Of a stretch of 64,000 nt of DNA, positions 24,353 through 36,088 are shown piece after piece. How positions within the stretch are numbered: position 1 is the first letter of the stretch; the number at the start of each line of letters is the position of its first letter. Location of the stretch: NCBI RefSeq assembly GCF_010093815.1, contig NW_022985549.1, forward strand, positions 682,001 to 746,000. Reading direction: 5' to 3'. The position numbers were made by a program, and so were the translations under genes. This DNA comes from Pseudovirgaria hyperparasitica. Taxonomy: Eukaryota > Ascomycota > Dothideomycetes > Acrospermales > Acrospermaceae. The notes under the pieces are model-generated. The model saw only the letters and a list, made by a program, of their open reading frames with translations. It did not search any database and had not been told where the DNA came from.

Positions 24353-24358
24353 ACGCGT
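24353..24358. promoter_or_regulatory. Distal MCB (ACGCGT) site upstream of rnr2
   Basis: One more ACGCGT lies about 350 bp upstream of the rnr2 start, between rnr2 and the 3' end of the alcohol dehydrogenase gene. Function is inferred and less certain than for the proximal pair. Confidence 0.4.
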
Positions 24359-24677
24359 CGGCTGGACACCAGCCAGAAAATGTCCCTACTTTGCTCGCCA
24401 CACGCTGACAGCCTTCGACCTCCGAACCTTCCGGACGTCCTTTCGGTACCATCATAAAGTTGGACACAGCTGCTATGGTACCTGGAGAAGCCGTGCGAGG
24501 TCCGAGCGATATTATGTACAGGTGGTCCCAGAACAATTTTGAGCTTACGGAAATGCCGCACTTGTGAACCTCGTTTGCATCGACACCTGTACATACATAG
24601 GAGACGACAAATCATGTACAGTCGATCCAGACCACAACTTCGAAAGACAACCGCATTCAATACAGCTCGTACGACCG

Positions 24678-25927
24678 TTACCAGGTGATAATTGGCTTCA
24701 CAGTCTCCCCGGTATGCATCTGGTGGACTGCTTCCTCAAAGTCTTCCGCCTTGAAGACTTTTATGAGCCTATCAAAGGGTAGTTGCCCCTCTCTCCACCA
24801 CTGTATCATCTTGGGAATCCACACATCTGGGACCGCATCTCCTTCAATGGTGCCCATGATCTTCTTGCCTGTTACGACCATATCTGTGATGTCGATATTA
24901 AGCTTAGATCCTGGCGGCACCATACCTAGTGGTACTATTTTACCCTGCGCTCTGGTAAGATCATACGCCTGGTGGATCAAGTCAACTACACCAGTTGTAT
25001 CTACGGTTATCGTCGGACCATTCTTGTCGATCTTTTGAACTGCTTCAGCAAAGTCTTGTGGCGACTCGGGACTGAAACTCGATGTGTTGATGGTATGCGT
25101 TGCTCCCAGTTCTTTTGCGAGCTGCATGCGTGATTCAACCCTATCTACACCGATGATGGTCTTCACTCCAGCGATGTTGGCCGCCTAGACTTGTCAGCAT
25201 GCTAGTGTTAATACGCTGCTCGTTGAGAGTATACCTACCATGATACATGACAGACCGACTCCTCCCAACCCGATAACGGCTACAGTATCTTCTGGTTTCG
25301 CTTCCGTCACACTGATTATACATCCAGTCCCTGTTTGGATACCACAGCCCAGCGGGCAGAGCTTGATCAGTTCTTCCTTGCTGTTTACCAGCCCTTTGAT
25401 ATTGACAACTGATTTCTCGTCCACTACACTGAGACTCGCGAAGCTCGATTGGCCAAAGAACGACCCAGCGATATCCGGCTCGCTAGATGATAACTTGGCG
25501 AAAGATTTTCTGCCTATGAAATTCAATGGTGTGAACTCATCGCAATGTGCAGGGTGCTTGTCTTCGCATAGTCGGCACTTCCCGCATGAAGAAAAGGACA
25601 GCAACACGGGATCCCCGACAGCAACTTTCTTTACCTTGTCTCCAATCTTCTCCACGTATCCAGAGCCTGCAGAAGAGCTGTGAGCTTCATGACAGAGCCA
25701 CACCAGCAGTTCAGCAACTTACCTTCGTGACCAAATATGATTGGGTATTGCGCTCCTGGAATGCCCTCTGGAATGTTGCCAAAATTGATATCGGTATGAC
25801 ATACCCCACTGGCAACCATTCTCACAACTATTTGGTCATCTTTCGGATCTACGATCTTGACATCCTCTAGTTTCCATTTCTTCTCAGATAGCGGACCATG
25901 TGAGACAATGGCACGAGCAGTAGCCAT
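24678..25927 (-). CDS. Zinc-dependent medium-chain alcohol dehydrogenase
   Basis: NAD(P)-dependent medium-chain dehydrogenase, probably of the aryl/class III-like alcohol dehydrogenase group. Exons 25927-25723, 25666-25239 and 25184-24678 give 379 residues. Catalytic zinc ligands lie in GVCHTD and FGHEG. The structural zinc loop is CGKCRLCEDKHPAHC. The dinucleotide fold shows VIGLGGVGLS. No signal peptide, so a cytosolic enzyme is expected. The insertion between the structural zinc and GVGLS resembles benzyl-alcohol-type dehydrogenases, but the substrate cannot be told from sequence. The frame is intact. Confidence 0.9.
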
Positions 25928-27190
25928 GTTTACGACTTATCGCGAATTCGTTTCAATATATAGTTTCGATAGGATCACAGTGATGGACCTGAAAGCCTTT
26001 TGGGCCACAACAGAGGCTTTTGGAGCTCAAATCGACAGACTGAGCCAAAGCCTTTAATTATCATGTTAGTAGTTTCTACTGTGGGCACAGCCAACCTATA
26101 GTTCGGGAATAATATAGACGCTCGGCTAGCTGTGTTATCTCCACAGCCTCATGCATGTATGCCTCGCCCGAGGTTAGGATTCCCTTGCGAAGCTAAGCGA
26201 CAAGTGTTTTCAGCCACGTTCTCGATGCTCGCTGACACGATGACTCCCGCTTTCGATGGTAGCGATTTGATACCTTCTTTCACCCACATCGTCAAGTGAT
26301 GTTGGTATACCATGTTCACACTTCTTTTCCTTTGAGTCTGGGACTATTATACCTCGTTCATCTTGCAATCTGTATGGCAAAGCCTCCGATCGCCCTCTTG
26401 TAGAGATCTCATCATAGAGTGCATATATGGTGGGGTAGGTGGGGTTCGCACGATGGATCCATGCAGGGTCCGACATATCCATCTAGGATCAGAGGTCACA
26501 TCGTATTCTCCACTGTCACGTTCAACTCGTTGCAAGAATCTTTATACAGATATTAAGAAAATGCGAGAGAACGCTTGACAAGACTTGACCAGAAATGACT
26601 TGACTCGAGATTTGTGTTCAATCTCGTCGTCTGTTTTCACCTAAATCCTGACTATCATTGATTGTGCTTGACGTCCATCTACAGCAATATAGCTGATGAT
26701 TGTTGAAAGGAGTTGACTTTCAGAGCACGTCACGATCTCTCGACAGACCGTTCATCGTGCTGTGACTCTCAAGAAGTGTCCCGCTTATTGTCGCAAAGTG
26801 AACCTCAAGCTGGTCTGTGCAGCTGCATATAGACTGGAGCTCCGCGATTCTGACAAGAGAAGCATAAGTACATGTAAAATTGCTGTATCAAGCTGATTCT
26901 CAGTCAAAACGCGCATTCTGCCTCACATGAACACCAAAAATCCATGGACACACGTAGGTATCATTCTATTATTTCCAATTCCTCGGGCAAGATTTCTGGG
27001 TTTACATGGATGTTCTTGATGGGATATGACCTCTATTTTTAATTTCACTCGCATGGCTTTCTTGGAAAGTTAACACCGCGATGGTACCATGATCATTGTG
27101 GCTGTTCACTTACGCGCTGCTACCCACATGATATTCACTTTTTTCGAAGTCTGTGCGTATATAATTAATTTAGTAGGTAGAGTTTTCATA
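25928..27190. other. Intergenic, no supported gene
   Basis: Promoter side of the alcohol dehydrogenase gene, then about 1 kb in which I see no conserved open frame. Base composition is ordinary. Confidence 0.5.
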
Positions 27191-27194
27191 ACCC

Positions 27195-27335
27195 CAGGGG
27201 TAGGATAGTCTAGTGGTTAAAATACCAGACCTACCACTGAAGCAAAGCACCAGATGAAGGAGCTAAGTATCTGCAGGGGAGCAGAGGCGCAGGTTCCAGG
27301 GTTCGACTCTGGGCTTGAGCCTTTTGTTTTTCATT
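27195..27335 (+). other. tRNA-like Pol III unit (intron-bearing tRNA, relic or SINE)
   Basis: A box-A match tagtctagtgg (from about 27208) and a box-B-like ggttcgactct (from about 27304) lie about 95 bp apart, followed by a T-run (cctttt, then gttttt) that could end Pol III transcription. The T-arm is imperfect, with an extra G on one side, and I cannot pair an acceptor stem. The spacing would need an intron. It is therefore more likely a tRNA relic or tRNA-derived SINE head than a working tRNA gene. Confidence 0.4.
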
Positions 27336-28106
27336 TTTGTCATTTTTGGGGTCATTTTCTTGAATCCGATTTTTAGTCGGTGGACTGCTTCGTTTAGTTT
27401 TATTCATCAGGAGAAGTGTCTTTCATCGATTAGAGACCGGGAATAGAACCCAATGATTCGAATAGGAGAATGACTGCTTGCAAAGTGGGAGTTTGCAAGG
27501 TAAAAAAAACGTGGTGCTTCATGACGGCGCCGTTCGACAAACTTTGGTTGGTCTGCTGTTAACGTCATTCGGGTCGTCCTTTCGTTGGTGAAGATATTTC
27601 CTATTAGATGTGAGTCCAGCCGAGTAAATTGAGGTTATACGATTCGAGTAGTCGTGAAGTAAGAATTAGATTCCCTACTCGAAGTCGGCTTCAATCAAGC
27701 TTTACGGGGGATACTCGTGTAATCACTATGCGTTTTGATCTGATAAAGCTAGAGAGATAAATATATAGATCTGATAAAGCTAGAGAGATAAATATATAGA
27801 TAGTGAGCTTGACAACCTGAGTGTATATTCTCCGAGTTTGCTGTGTTGATACAAGCTCTCTTCACTTTTTCTGTTAGCATTCTCTGAAATTCAAATACCT
27901 TGTCCCCTATATCCTTTTCGAAATGCCGGGAGCCAAGCTCGCACGATACCCAAACTCAGACAAGTACGACAAAGTTCTACCACATCCTCACATCAATACA
28001 ATATATCTTAAATGTCCTTTAAAAATCATTGCGAATAACCAACACATCTCAACAGCATATGAGTACATCTTCTTCCCCTAACCCTTATTAATACTTCCCT
28101 TCTCCC
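27336..28106. other. Intergenic, no supported gene
   Basis: Gene-free sequence between the tRNA-like unit and the 3' end of the secreted-protein gene. It holds only the 31-bp duplication and AT-rich runs. Confidence 0.5.
27736..27800. repeat. 31-bp perfect tandem duplication
   Basis: The unit beginning atctgataaagctagagag occurs twice head to tail in an otherwise unique gene-free stretch. No function is evident. Confidence 0.85.
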
Positions 28107-28712
28107 CTAGACATACTCTACTGCAAACACAACCTCGCTACACCCCTCCGGCGTAACCGGATCAACATGCATACTACCATACTTAACCACAACCCTATCC
28201 TGCGTTACCGGCGTATCCCCCTTACACCCATACGACGGCGCATTTTGGCTGACGCTCATATGACCCACAAACTGCTGCTCATTGCCCTGCCTGGTGTACA
28301 TCCCAAACGTCGGCGTGCCATTCTCCGAGCCCACAATACCGTATTGCGTAAACCCATTCCCATCCTGAGCACCGGTCGTAACGACGCTGAAATTAAAGCC
28401 CTGCGTCGGCGTGCCGGCGAATTGCAGCACGGCGCCGCCGGATTGGAGGTATAGCTCTGTGCCCTTGAGATACCAGGCTGGGGTGTTGGAGGAGAGTGGT
28501 GCGAGGGCGGCGATATCGTTGCCGGCGCTGATGTGGGAGAAGGAGAGGTAGGTGGAGTTGTCGAAGAGGGCTTGGTTTTCGCCAGTATTGAGCGCGCGGA
28601 GGTGGAAGCTGGGGGTGTATTTGGTGATGGTGTTGTCGGGGGGTGTGCTACCCTGGGGTGCTGGGAGGGCGGCGGCCAGGGAGGCGAAGAGGAGGGTTGA
28701 TGCGTGCTTCAT
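28107..28712 (-). CDS. Small secreted protein, family not recognised
   Basis: A single exon of 201 residues. The N-terminus MKHASTLLFASLAAALPAPQ is a signal peptide with an AxA-type cleavage region and a possible following propeptide. The rest is rich in Asn, Gly, Ser and Thr with several N-glycosylation sequons (NST, NGT-like). Two cysteines near the C-terminus (YGCKGD and PEGCSE) could form one disulfide. The repeating short beta-strand pattern (YLSFSHIS, WYLKGTELYLQSGGAVLQF) suggests a beta-rich wall or secreted protein, perhaps like the PhiA group, but I do not claim homology. The promoter lies next to the segment bounded by 16-bp repeats at 28827-29710. Confidence 0.8.
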   Translation of the reverse strand: MKHASTLLFASLAAALPAPQGSTPPDNTITKYTPSFHLRALNTGENQALFDNSTYLSFSHISAGNDIAALAPLSSNTPAWYLKGTELYLQSGGAVLQFAGTPTQGFNFSVVTTGAQDGNGFTQYGIVGSENGTPTFGMYTRQGNEQQFVGHMSVSQNAPSYGCKGDTPVTQDRVVVKYGSMHVDPVTPEGCSEVVFAVEYV

Positions 28713-28826
28713 TGTGTTTTTGTGGGAGTAGTTTTGGTATGGGTTTTGGATTGATTGGGGAAGGCTGTGAGGTTGGTGTGAGTAAAGGGATAATATATGA
28801 TTTCGTGGAGGGTGTCTTGTGTGCTT

Positions 28827-29710
28827 TTATACACTTGCAATCTTCACACACCAGTTTTTCGCACGCTCTGTCAAAAGTGTGCGGGGCTAAGCGAGCACGT
28901 GACGTGAAGGTTGCCGTCACATGACTACTTAGTCCTGAGCGACCATTAGGTAATGTGAAAATGACTATACCGTCATCACATGATGAGAATTACCTAATAT
29001 AGCCACCTGCTAAGCCACCTTGAGTGGCAGAGCGACGCCTAGAGCGGCTAGACCCATAACTAGCTTAGCTCGAATCATAGAATTTTCACTACATACCGGG
29101 GCCTTGTCCACCCTAATCCGGCTTAGCTCGCGCTTACTCCGGCTCGGCAACCACGAAACAGACGGTAATACCCAATCAAGTATCCCGCCCACCCATAGAC
29201 GATTACACAGCCCCGAAGAACAATTTCCGAATTCGGCCTAGCTGGGGTTAGTGCTAAGGCATGGACCTATTAGATATACACCCCCTCCGGCATTAGTCAT
29301 CTTAATTAATGACTACTGCCCGGCGTAAAGCTATATTCCCATGGATAGGAAAAAAACACGGTAACACAGGAATAAAAGACTAGGCCTAGCCTAGCGACCT
29401 ACCCAATCATAAGAAAGGTAATACCTACTATAGTTAGTTAGGGCGTTATTAAGAGCCGGTACTAATATAGTAATAAAAGCCTAATATAAGGATAAGAAGT
29501 AAGTTTATCACCTAATGGGATTCGAGGACTTAGACTAGGCCAGGTTAGGTTAGTAACAGGGTCTAGTCAGGGAGCTAATCACAGGAGGTTTTCTTGTATA
29601 CATAGCAGCCAATACTAGAGGAGGCCTGAGCCTGTGGAGCATATATATGGCTATATATATAGTTCTTCCTAGTTAAACACTAATATTATTATTATTATAC
29701 ACTTGCAATC
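28827..29710. mobile_element. Segment flanked by a 16-bp direct repeat; candidate truncated retroposon
   Basis: ttatacacttgcaatc occurs at 28827-28842 and again at 29695-29710. The enclosed 0.85 kb has no open frame, becomes AT/TA-rich toward its right end (29420-29694), and ends in an (att)n tract directly before the second repeat. A 16-bp duplication plus a simple-repeat tail is the layout of a 5'-truncated LINE or SINE copy. A 10-bp inverted pair (attaggtaat at 28945, attacctaat at 28989) lies inside. No protein remnant is recognised, so the element class is a guess. Confidence 0.4.
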
Positions 29711-31478
29711 ACACTGTCCCATGTAACAATACTTCTTGTAGTAGTGCTACGATCGACGTCATCTGGAGTTTAAGGGTACACTGTTGCATCAGCCTCAACG
29801 TTCCCATTTAATTCGAGGAAAAGCTTCGTGATCGGCGTTCCGCTAACTATGCTATTCAAGTCGATCTGTGGACCTATATGCATGCTTGATTGCTTTTGCG
29901 GCATCACGGTTCCTTCGGCAAGCCATTACTGTGGGACTCGATGGTATTGCAAATAGACCCTGAGCCAGTACGACGGGATTGGAAGGTCGATGGAAGCTTT
30001 TTACTCCATTGGGGGCTATGTATATATGGAGAAGCCTGACAGTTCAAGACGAGGCTGTTGCTGTCCTTGAGTAAAAGGTTTGTTTGGGACCGTTAGGTAA
30101 GGTTCAACAGTTCAAATATTACCCGATTCGGCAATTGGCCCCCACGCTTTAGCTCTTCTCTGAAGGTGAATGCATAGCGTTACAAGCAGTTTCAGAAGAA
30201 TCGTCATCGGCCATTCTTGTCATGTGAGGAATCAATCTGCGCACGAGTGGTGTTTAGTGTAACCGTCACCAATCCGCGTTTCTGCGAAGATACTATCATT
30301 TTTTCTCCTTCGTACATGTCCATGCCAATGGGATGTCTTGGTGATAACAGTTGTAGTACGAGAGCTTACCATGGAGAGACGATCACATTCTCCAGAGAGT
30401 AGTACGGACAGTAGAAAGGTTTTGTGTTCGCATATGACGTATATCGGTATGCAGGCGGCGCACTAGAAGCTTACTGACCTGCCCCTAAAATAGCAAACGT
30501 AGATGTTTATTTGGACAGCCAGCAGGCTTTCAATGTACGCTATTGATTTCGATGGAGGGAGCTCGCCCTCCAGGATCCTGGAGAACCCAGTATTCAGATT
30601 CCAAACGCCATCATTTTTTGATTGCGATGAGGGGATGTCGTGAAGGGACCTTGAGACGCTTGTAACCTTTGTCTTTACTCCTTCACGACGATGAAGCGGC
30701 GAATGCTGTCAATAGGAGGTAAGGATGTGCGAGCCGCAAGGCAGGAAGCCCATCTGGCAGCTATGGCGCTATGCACAGATGAAGTCGTTCTCCGCGTCTC
30801 GCTATAACCAGGCCGTGACGACGACTAGGCGATTTGCCGTCGTCAAGTTAAGAATGTTTCATCAGTGAGGCGTCTTCGAACGCTCCATTTTCGACACAAT
30901 ATGCTTATTAGCGAAAGAGGAATACAGATACAGGATGACAATCGGCGCCAAATTAAGCGTGTATATTTGAGTGATGCTGCGTGAGGTTATGAAGATCGTC
31001 CTAATGGTGTGAGCGAGCAACAGCACGTGTCAAGCGTCGGAGCCTGCGTATCGAGGTACGTCGGACAAATAGGACCGACACAAATGAGGGAGATTTAACC
31101 TCCTGAATAGATGATTAAAATGTGGATTACCCATTATACTAGGACTATACCATATATGTGACCGTTGAAACGCCAAAAAATGCAATCCGTAAGTCGTTGT
31201 ATCCGTAGAGTACATGTACATGCCATCTAGCTATGTGTGAGGTTGCGCCAATGTCATACGCCTTGGATTTAAAAGTTCAGACGCCAGATCCACTGATCAT
31301 AGACCGGAGATACCCAGGCTCGACATTGCGAAGATGGATGTCGGTAATTCAATGGCTTAATATTAATGGTGTGGGATAATATGCCAACGTAGACTCAATG
31401 CTGGGTAAGAGTATTCACAAGATTGGCGATTACTTGTGCAACGATTATCGTCAGCTGAGCATCCATCCTGACTCGAGT
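29711..31478. other. Long gene-poor stretch
   Basis: About 1.8 kb without a convincing coding region on either strand. Composition is ordinary, unlike the AT-rich stretch before it. Small open frames near 30217 and 31030 have no conserved features. Confidence 0.5.
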
Positions 31479-33290
31479 CTATCCAGACATGGCAAGATCG
31501 TCTCCAGAGTCATTCTGCCTTCTAGAATCGCTGGTCGAACGTCCAGCGCTGCCATCCAACACGAAAGGTCCGATGTCGTTCCTTGGAGTCATAGGGAAGT
31601 CTGAGTCGGGGAGACCACCGTCTGGTGATAGGTTACGTGTGCGGTTTCTGAATGCATTGACGCTGATAGTGACGGGTTCGCTGGTGCTGGTGGCTACCGT
31701 AGGTGGGATCTCAACGGGAGAATCCGTGTCATCGGACACGTGATGAGCATCACTGAAAGATAGGCCAACCATCACATCTAATAGACCATCCCCATCTGAT
31801 ACATCATTATCGTGTGCTTGTGTATCTGATGCGGTCATAGCGTGACTTGTAGTGGCACCTGGAGCACTGCTGGGGGAACTGCGAGTGTCGACACGAGGCA
31901 AGTTGTCTGCAACTGAAGTATCCGGCACCGCATTGATGGTCTCGCTGTGCATGTTTAGTGCGGCTGCTTCTACTTCGCTGTCGTCTGATTCGCTGAACCC
32001 GTTTGGCTCATCGACGTCAGCTTCAAGATCGGTGACAGCACGACAATTTGGACATAGAAACGTCGGAGCAGTTGGTGCCTGGAGAATGGGTCGGATGCAT
32101 TTGTAATGCCACACATGGGAGCATGGTGCGACGAAGAGAGATTGGCAAGGCTGATGGTAAAGGTCAGGGTCTGGGATATTTCGAAATTAATGATGATCTT
32201 CACGTACCGCAATCGACATCAGGCATATGGCGCACTCTGATGAATGAGTAGATGCTGCGTCGCTCTGCGTCTTGGCCTGATTGGTCTTGGCGAGATTTCG
32301 TAAGCGCTTGTGGGTTTGTTTACTGCGTGATGGTTAAATACGGCGACTTTGAGAGATCTTCGTGATTGATACATACTTGAAGTTGTTTAGCCCCTGTTGC
32401 CATCCTCGATTACACTCTATCCGGATTTTTACACATCTGAAAATCATCTCTTCTCCACCACGGAAGTCTATGCCCAGCTGCACTACGTCACCGTCCTTGA
32501 CCTCAAATGGCTTTGATTCGAGGCCAGGTTGGCTCAGGCGAATGTGGTTCAGAAAAGTCCCTGATGAGCTTTTGACATCCTTGATATACCAGCGATTGTC
32601 TTGAAACCAGAATTCGCAGTGTCGTCGACTGACCACTTTCGACTTGAAGCCAACCGGCGCAGATGATGGGACGTTCATGGGAACGTCGGGAAGATTGTCC
32701 CGTTCAGAGAATCGGCCAACATGGATAATGGCAGCGTCATGAGGGAGTGTGCGTGCAATAGGGTCGAATTGCAGCGAGGGACGGGGAGCGCGGGGATCGA
32801 CATGTCGAATGAAGCGAATGGAAGGGGGTTTTCTTGATTCATCAACCTTCTCAGTCTGCGCACCAGTATTGCTGTTCATGTTTGTAGCCGACGATGTGCT
32901 GCCGAGGGTTATACCAGCTCCAGTGCTTCCTGCTCTACTTCGCGTTATGCGCGTATTTGTGGTGTTTGCGGGGGTAGTATCACTTTGTTGCCTTCCAGTG
33001 GGCCGAGCTCCTCCTCTTCTTGTGGGTCCCATGTTGACGCCCGTGTTGATAGACAAGCTAGGTGTGCCTTCACTTGTTTCCGTTTGGCTGTTCTCCGCAC
33101 CTGAGGGGTGACTTCTTGATCTCTCTGAGGTTGGTCGAGAGCTCGCAGAGTGTGAATGAATATGGTTGTGTGTATAGTTTCGTAGGTAGCTCAGACCGCG
33201 CAGTCTGCTGGGTCGTGTGGGAGAAGACGGCGAGGCCTGGGAGGTTGATGTGGATAATGTAGGGGCTGGAGGAGCGGGCGTTGTGAACAT
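31479..33290 (-). CDS. dma1: Dma1-type FHA-RING E3 ubiquitin ligase
   Basis: Spindle-checkpoint/septin-type ubiquitin ligase of the Dma1/Chfr group. Exons 33290-32377, 32322-32208 and 32150-31479 give 566 residues. After a Ser/Thr/Pro-rich N-terminus of about 165 residues, the FHA domain (about 185-300) shows IHVGRFSE, VSRRHCEFWF and SSSGTFLNHIRLS. The RING-H2 domain (about 330-375) runs ECAICLMSI, then PCSHVWHYKCIRPIL, then CPNCRA. The long C-terminal tail is acidic and Ser/Thr-rich. The order FHA then RING and the linker sequence NKQTHKRLRNLA match Dma1. Divergent from the MPP alpha gene with 987 bp between. Confidence 0.9.
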
Positions 33291-34277
33291 ATTCTTCAGT
33301 GTGACGTGACGCAGGGTTTGTCAGAGTAGTGAAGGAAGATGATTGTATGGGGAGGTAGCCCGCTTGGTATTGGTTTATTAGTCGTAGCCGCTGGTTCGAA
33401 TAAAGCACGAGTGAGGCAGCGTGAGTGAAAGGTGGAGGTATGTAAGTTATGAGTTCTACGACGAGAAGAGGGGAGGCGGGAAGCGGCGATAGGGAACGAC
33501 TATCGGGGCTGTTCTGGTGAAGGTGGTGTTGTTTGTAGATCGGAGAGCAGTAATATATAGGCAATGTGATCGGGGCTTTTTGAACAGAGCATATAGAAGA
33601 CACGAGGAGTGTAATCCGGGGCTGGGAAGCGTTGTGAGGTTGTGTGAATGTGAGAAATGCAATAGACACAGCCGTAACGACGACGACGGCAAGAGAGGAG
33701 ACGCGGTGAGAAGTATTATCAGGGAGAGGGTGCCGCTCTCTTCGAATCAGATCCAGACCACCTACAGGGTTCTGTTGGTTGGGTTCTGGCCTGCCTGGGG
33801 TCCTCGGCCTGGGTGTGTGGTTCCAGTCCAGTGTCAGCGCCCTGCCCGCAGCTCGCCAAGTCCAGGCAGGTAGAGAGGGAGAGAAAGAATCGCAAGGCTG
33901 GTGGTGCGGAGAGAACAAGAGAATGCTGCACAATGATGTCGACGTTGCATTTGTCCGGACGAGTCGAAGTGAGAAGACATTAATATTTGTTACGTGCAGC
34001 GGGAAATAAACACAGACATTTGACACTCAGTGATTTATTATTGGATGCTTGTGGCTTGTGTATCGTGGCTAGTGCTTCGTGGCTTGTCACCGGTGGCTTG
34101 GCCCAGGCAGCATATACAGCCTCAGGCCACTTCTGCCTAGCACTGTGCCACTGTGCCACTGTGGCACGCGACGCCACGCTACATCAGAAATAGACCCGAA
34201 GATACCCCAATCCCCTGTCGTCAACTTTTCCCTAGAGTCGCCTTCATTCTCGACGGCATCGCTGTGCCCTACTTATC
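33291..34277. promoter_or_regulatory. Divergent promoter region dma1 / MPP alpha
   Basis: 987 bp between two start codons. The part near 34035-34165 contains short imperfect repeats of tggcttg and cactgtgc. Long open frames in this stretch on both strands have low-complexity, shadow-like translations and are not taken as genes. Confidence 0.5.
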
Positions 34278-36088
34278 ATGTCATCCTCGCGTGCCTTGCG
34301 GGCTCTTCCCCGAAGGCTTCAAGGCTTGCCAAAGGCGCATCCATCACAGCAAACAGCCTCTACTCGGAGCCTTGCTACTATTTGCGTGGAGGAGAAGGTG
34401 TGTCCATGACTGAGATGACCCGAAAGGATATGAGACATCTAACTCGTGTTCAGGATCCAGCAGAGCTTGATCAGGTCACGACCCTTCCCAATGGTCTTCG
34501 TGTGGCGACAGAGGCCCTACCAGGTCATTTCGCTGGTGTAGGTGTATATATTGATGCCGGATCGCGGTACGAAAATGAATCACTACGCGGCGCAAGCCAC
34601 ATAGTCGATCGTCTAGCCCTGAAGTCGACGAAAGCACGTACATCGGACCAGATGCTCGAGTCAATAGAGTCGCTGGGTGGAAACATTCAGTGTGCTTCGT
34701 CAAGAGAGTCGTTGATGTATCAATCTGCGACCTTCAACTCCGCCGTACCCACAACTCTTGCCCTGCTTGCTGAAACCATCCGACAACCATTGGTGACTGA
34801 CGAAGAGCTGGAGTCACAACTGGCCACGGCCGAGTACGAGATTGGCGAGATATGGTCGAAGCCAGAGCTCATATTACCTGAGTTAGTGCATATGGCGGCC
34901 TACAATGGCAACACACTAGGAAACCCCCTTCTGTGCCCAAAGGACCGGCTCGACAAGATAAACCGGTCCACCATCGAGACCTATTTAAAGACTCTCTACA
35001 AGCCGGAGCGAATGGTAGTGGCATTCGCTGGAGTGGATCATTCGGATGCGATTAGGTTAGTGGAGGACTACTTTGGAGACATGAAGAATGGCGAAGGTCC
35101 CTCATTACCGAGCCCATCAGAATTACAAGCACATCTTGCATCGCTTCAAGGCCAGCCGTCAGACCATGCACAAAATCCCGCTTCCACCAACACGGCGAAG
35201 ACCTCAACTGGACTACCAGTCCAAGAACCGTCACGACTTCTCTCCAAAATCCCTTTCCTCAAAAACCTCTCGACCTCCGCCACGGTCAAAGCTTCCGTGA
35301 ATCCGCTCTTTGACATCTCTACTCCGACTCCAGACCAGCTAGCCGCACCATCTCACTATACTGGAGGCTTCCTCGCCCTGCCCACAATCCCCCCACCCAT
35401 GAACCCAAATCTCCCACGTCTCTCCCACATCAACCTCGCCTTCGAAGCCCTTTCCATCGAATCACCTGACATCTATGCCCTGGCGATTCTGCAAATACTC
35501 CTCGGGGGCGGTGGCTCCTTCAGTGCCGGCGGCCCCGGCAAGGGCATGTACAGCCGCCTATACACCAACGTTCTCAACCAGAACATATGGGTCGAAAATT
35601 GCGTTGCATTCAACAACTCGTACACCGATAGTGGCGTCTTCGGAATTTCGGCGTCCTGCATGCCTGGTCAGATACGTGAAATGCTTGAGGTCATGTGTCG
35701 TGAGCTGGACGCGTTAAGTCACGAACACGGTTACAAGGCATTGAAGGCACAAGAGGTGCAGCGCGCAAAAAACCAGCTGAGGAGCTCGCTCTTGATGAAC
35801 CTGGAGAGTCGCATGGTAGGGTTGGAAGACTTGGGAAGACAGGTGCAGGTGCATGGGCGGAAGGTCGGTGTCAAGGAGATGTGCCGCAAGATTGAGGAGG
35901 TCAGCATACAAGACCTGAGGAGAGTGGCGCGGGAAGTATTTTCTGGACAGGTGTATAACAAAGGGCAGGGGACTGGCGCGCCTACGGTAGTAATACAAGA
36001 AGGCGATATGGAGGGCCTGAAGAGGAAGGACTTCGGATGGCAAGAGATCCAGGAGAGGATCGCGAGACACAAGCTTGGCCGCCGATGA
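34278..36088 (+). CDS. mas2: Mitochondrial processing peptidase alpha subunit
   Basis: Substrate-binding subunit of the matrix presequence peptidase. Exons 34278-34397 and 34454-36088 give 584 residues. I chose the ATG at 34278 because it encodes an arginine-rich presequence (MSSSRALRALPRRLQGLP) and splices in phase to KDPAELDQVTTLPNGLRVAT, the family start. A longer frame from 34079 would skip this and lacks a presequence. The zinc motif of the beta subunit is degenerate here (GASHIVDRLALKST), as expected for alpha. The glycine-rich loop LGGGGSFSAGGPGKGMYSRL is intact. Confidence 0.94.

Noticed and set aside
27420-27460. Box-B-like ggttctattcc on the minus strand
   Set aside because: It mismatches the consensus and no box A or stem structure lies at the right distance.
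33070-34026. 318-codon open frame on the minus strand over the dma1 start and its promoter
   Set aside because: It overlaps dma1 exon 1 in another frame, has low-complexity Ser/Thr/Pro/Leu composition and no conserved motif.
34079-34453. Longer N-terminal frame for the MPP alpha subunit
   Set aside because: It reads through an intron and lacks a presequence; the ATG at 34278 gives a proper mitochondrial leader and splices to the family start.
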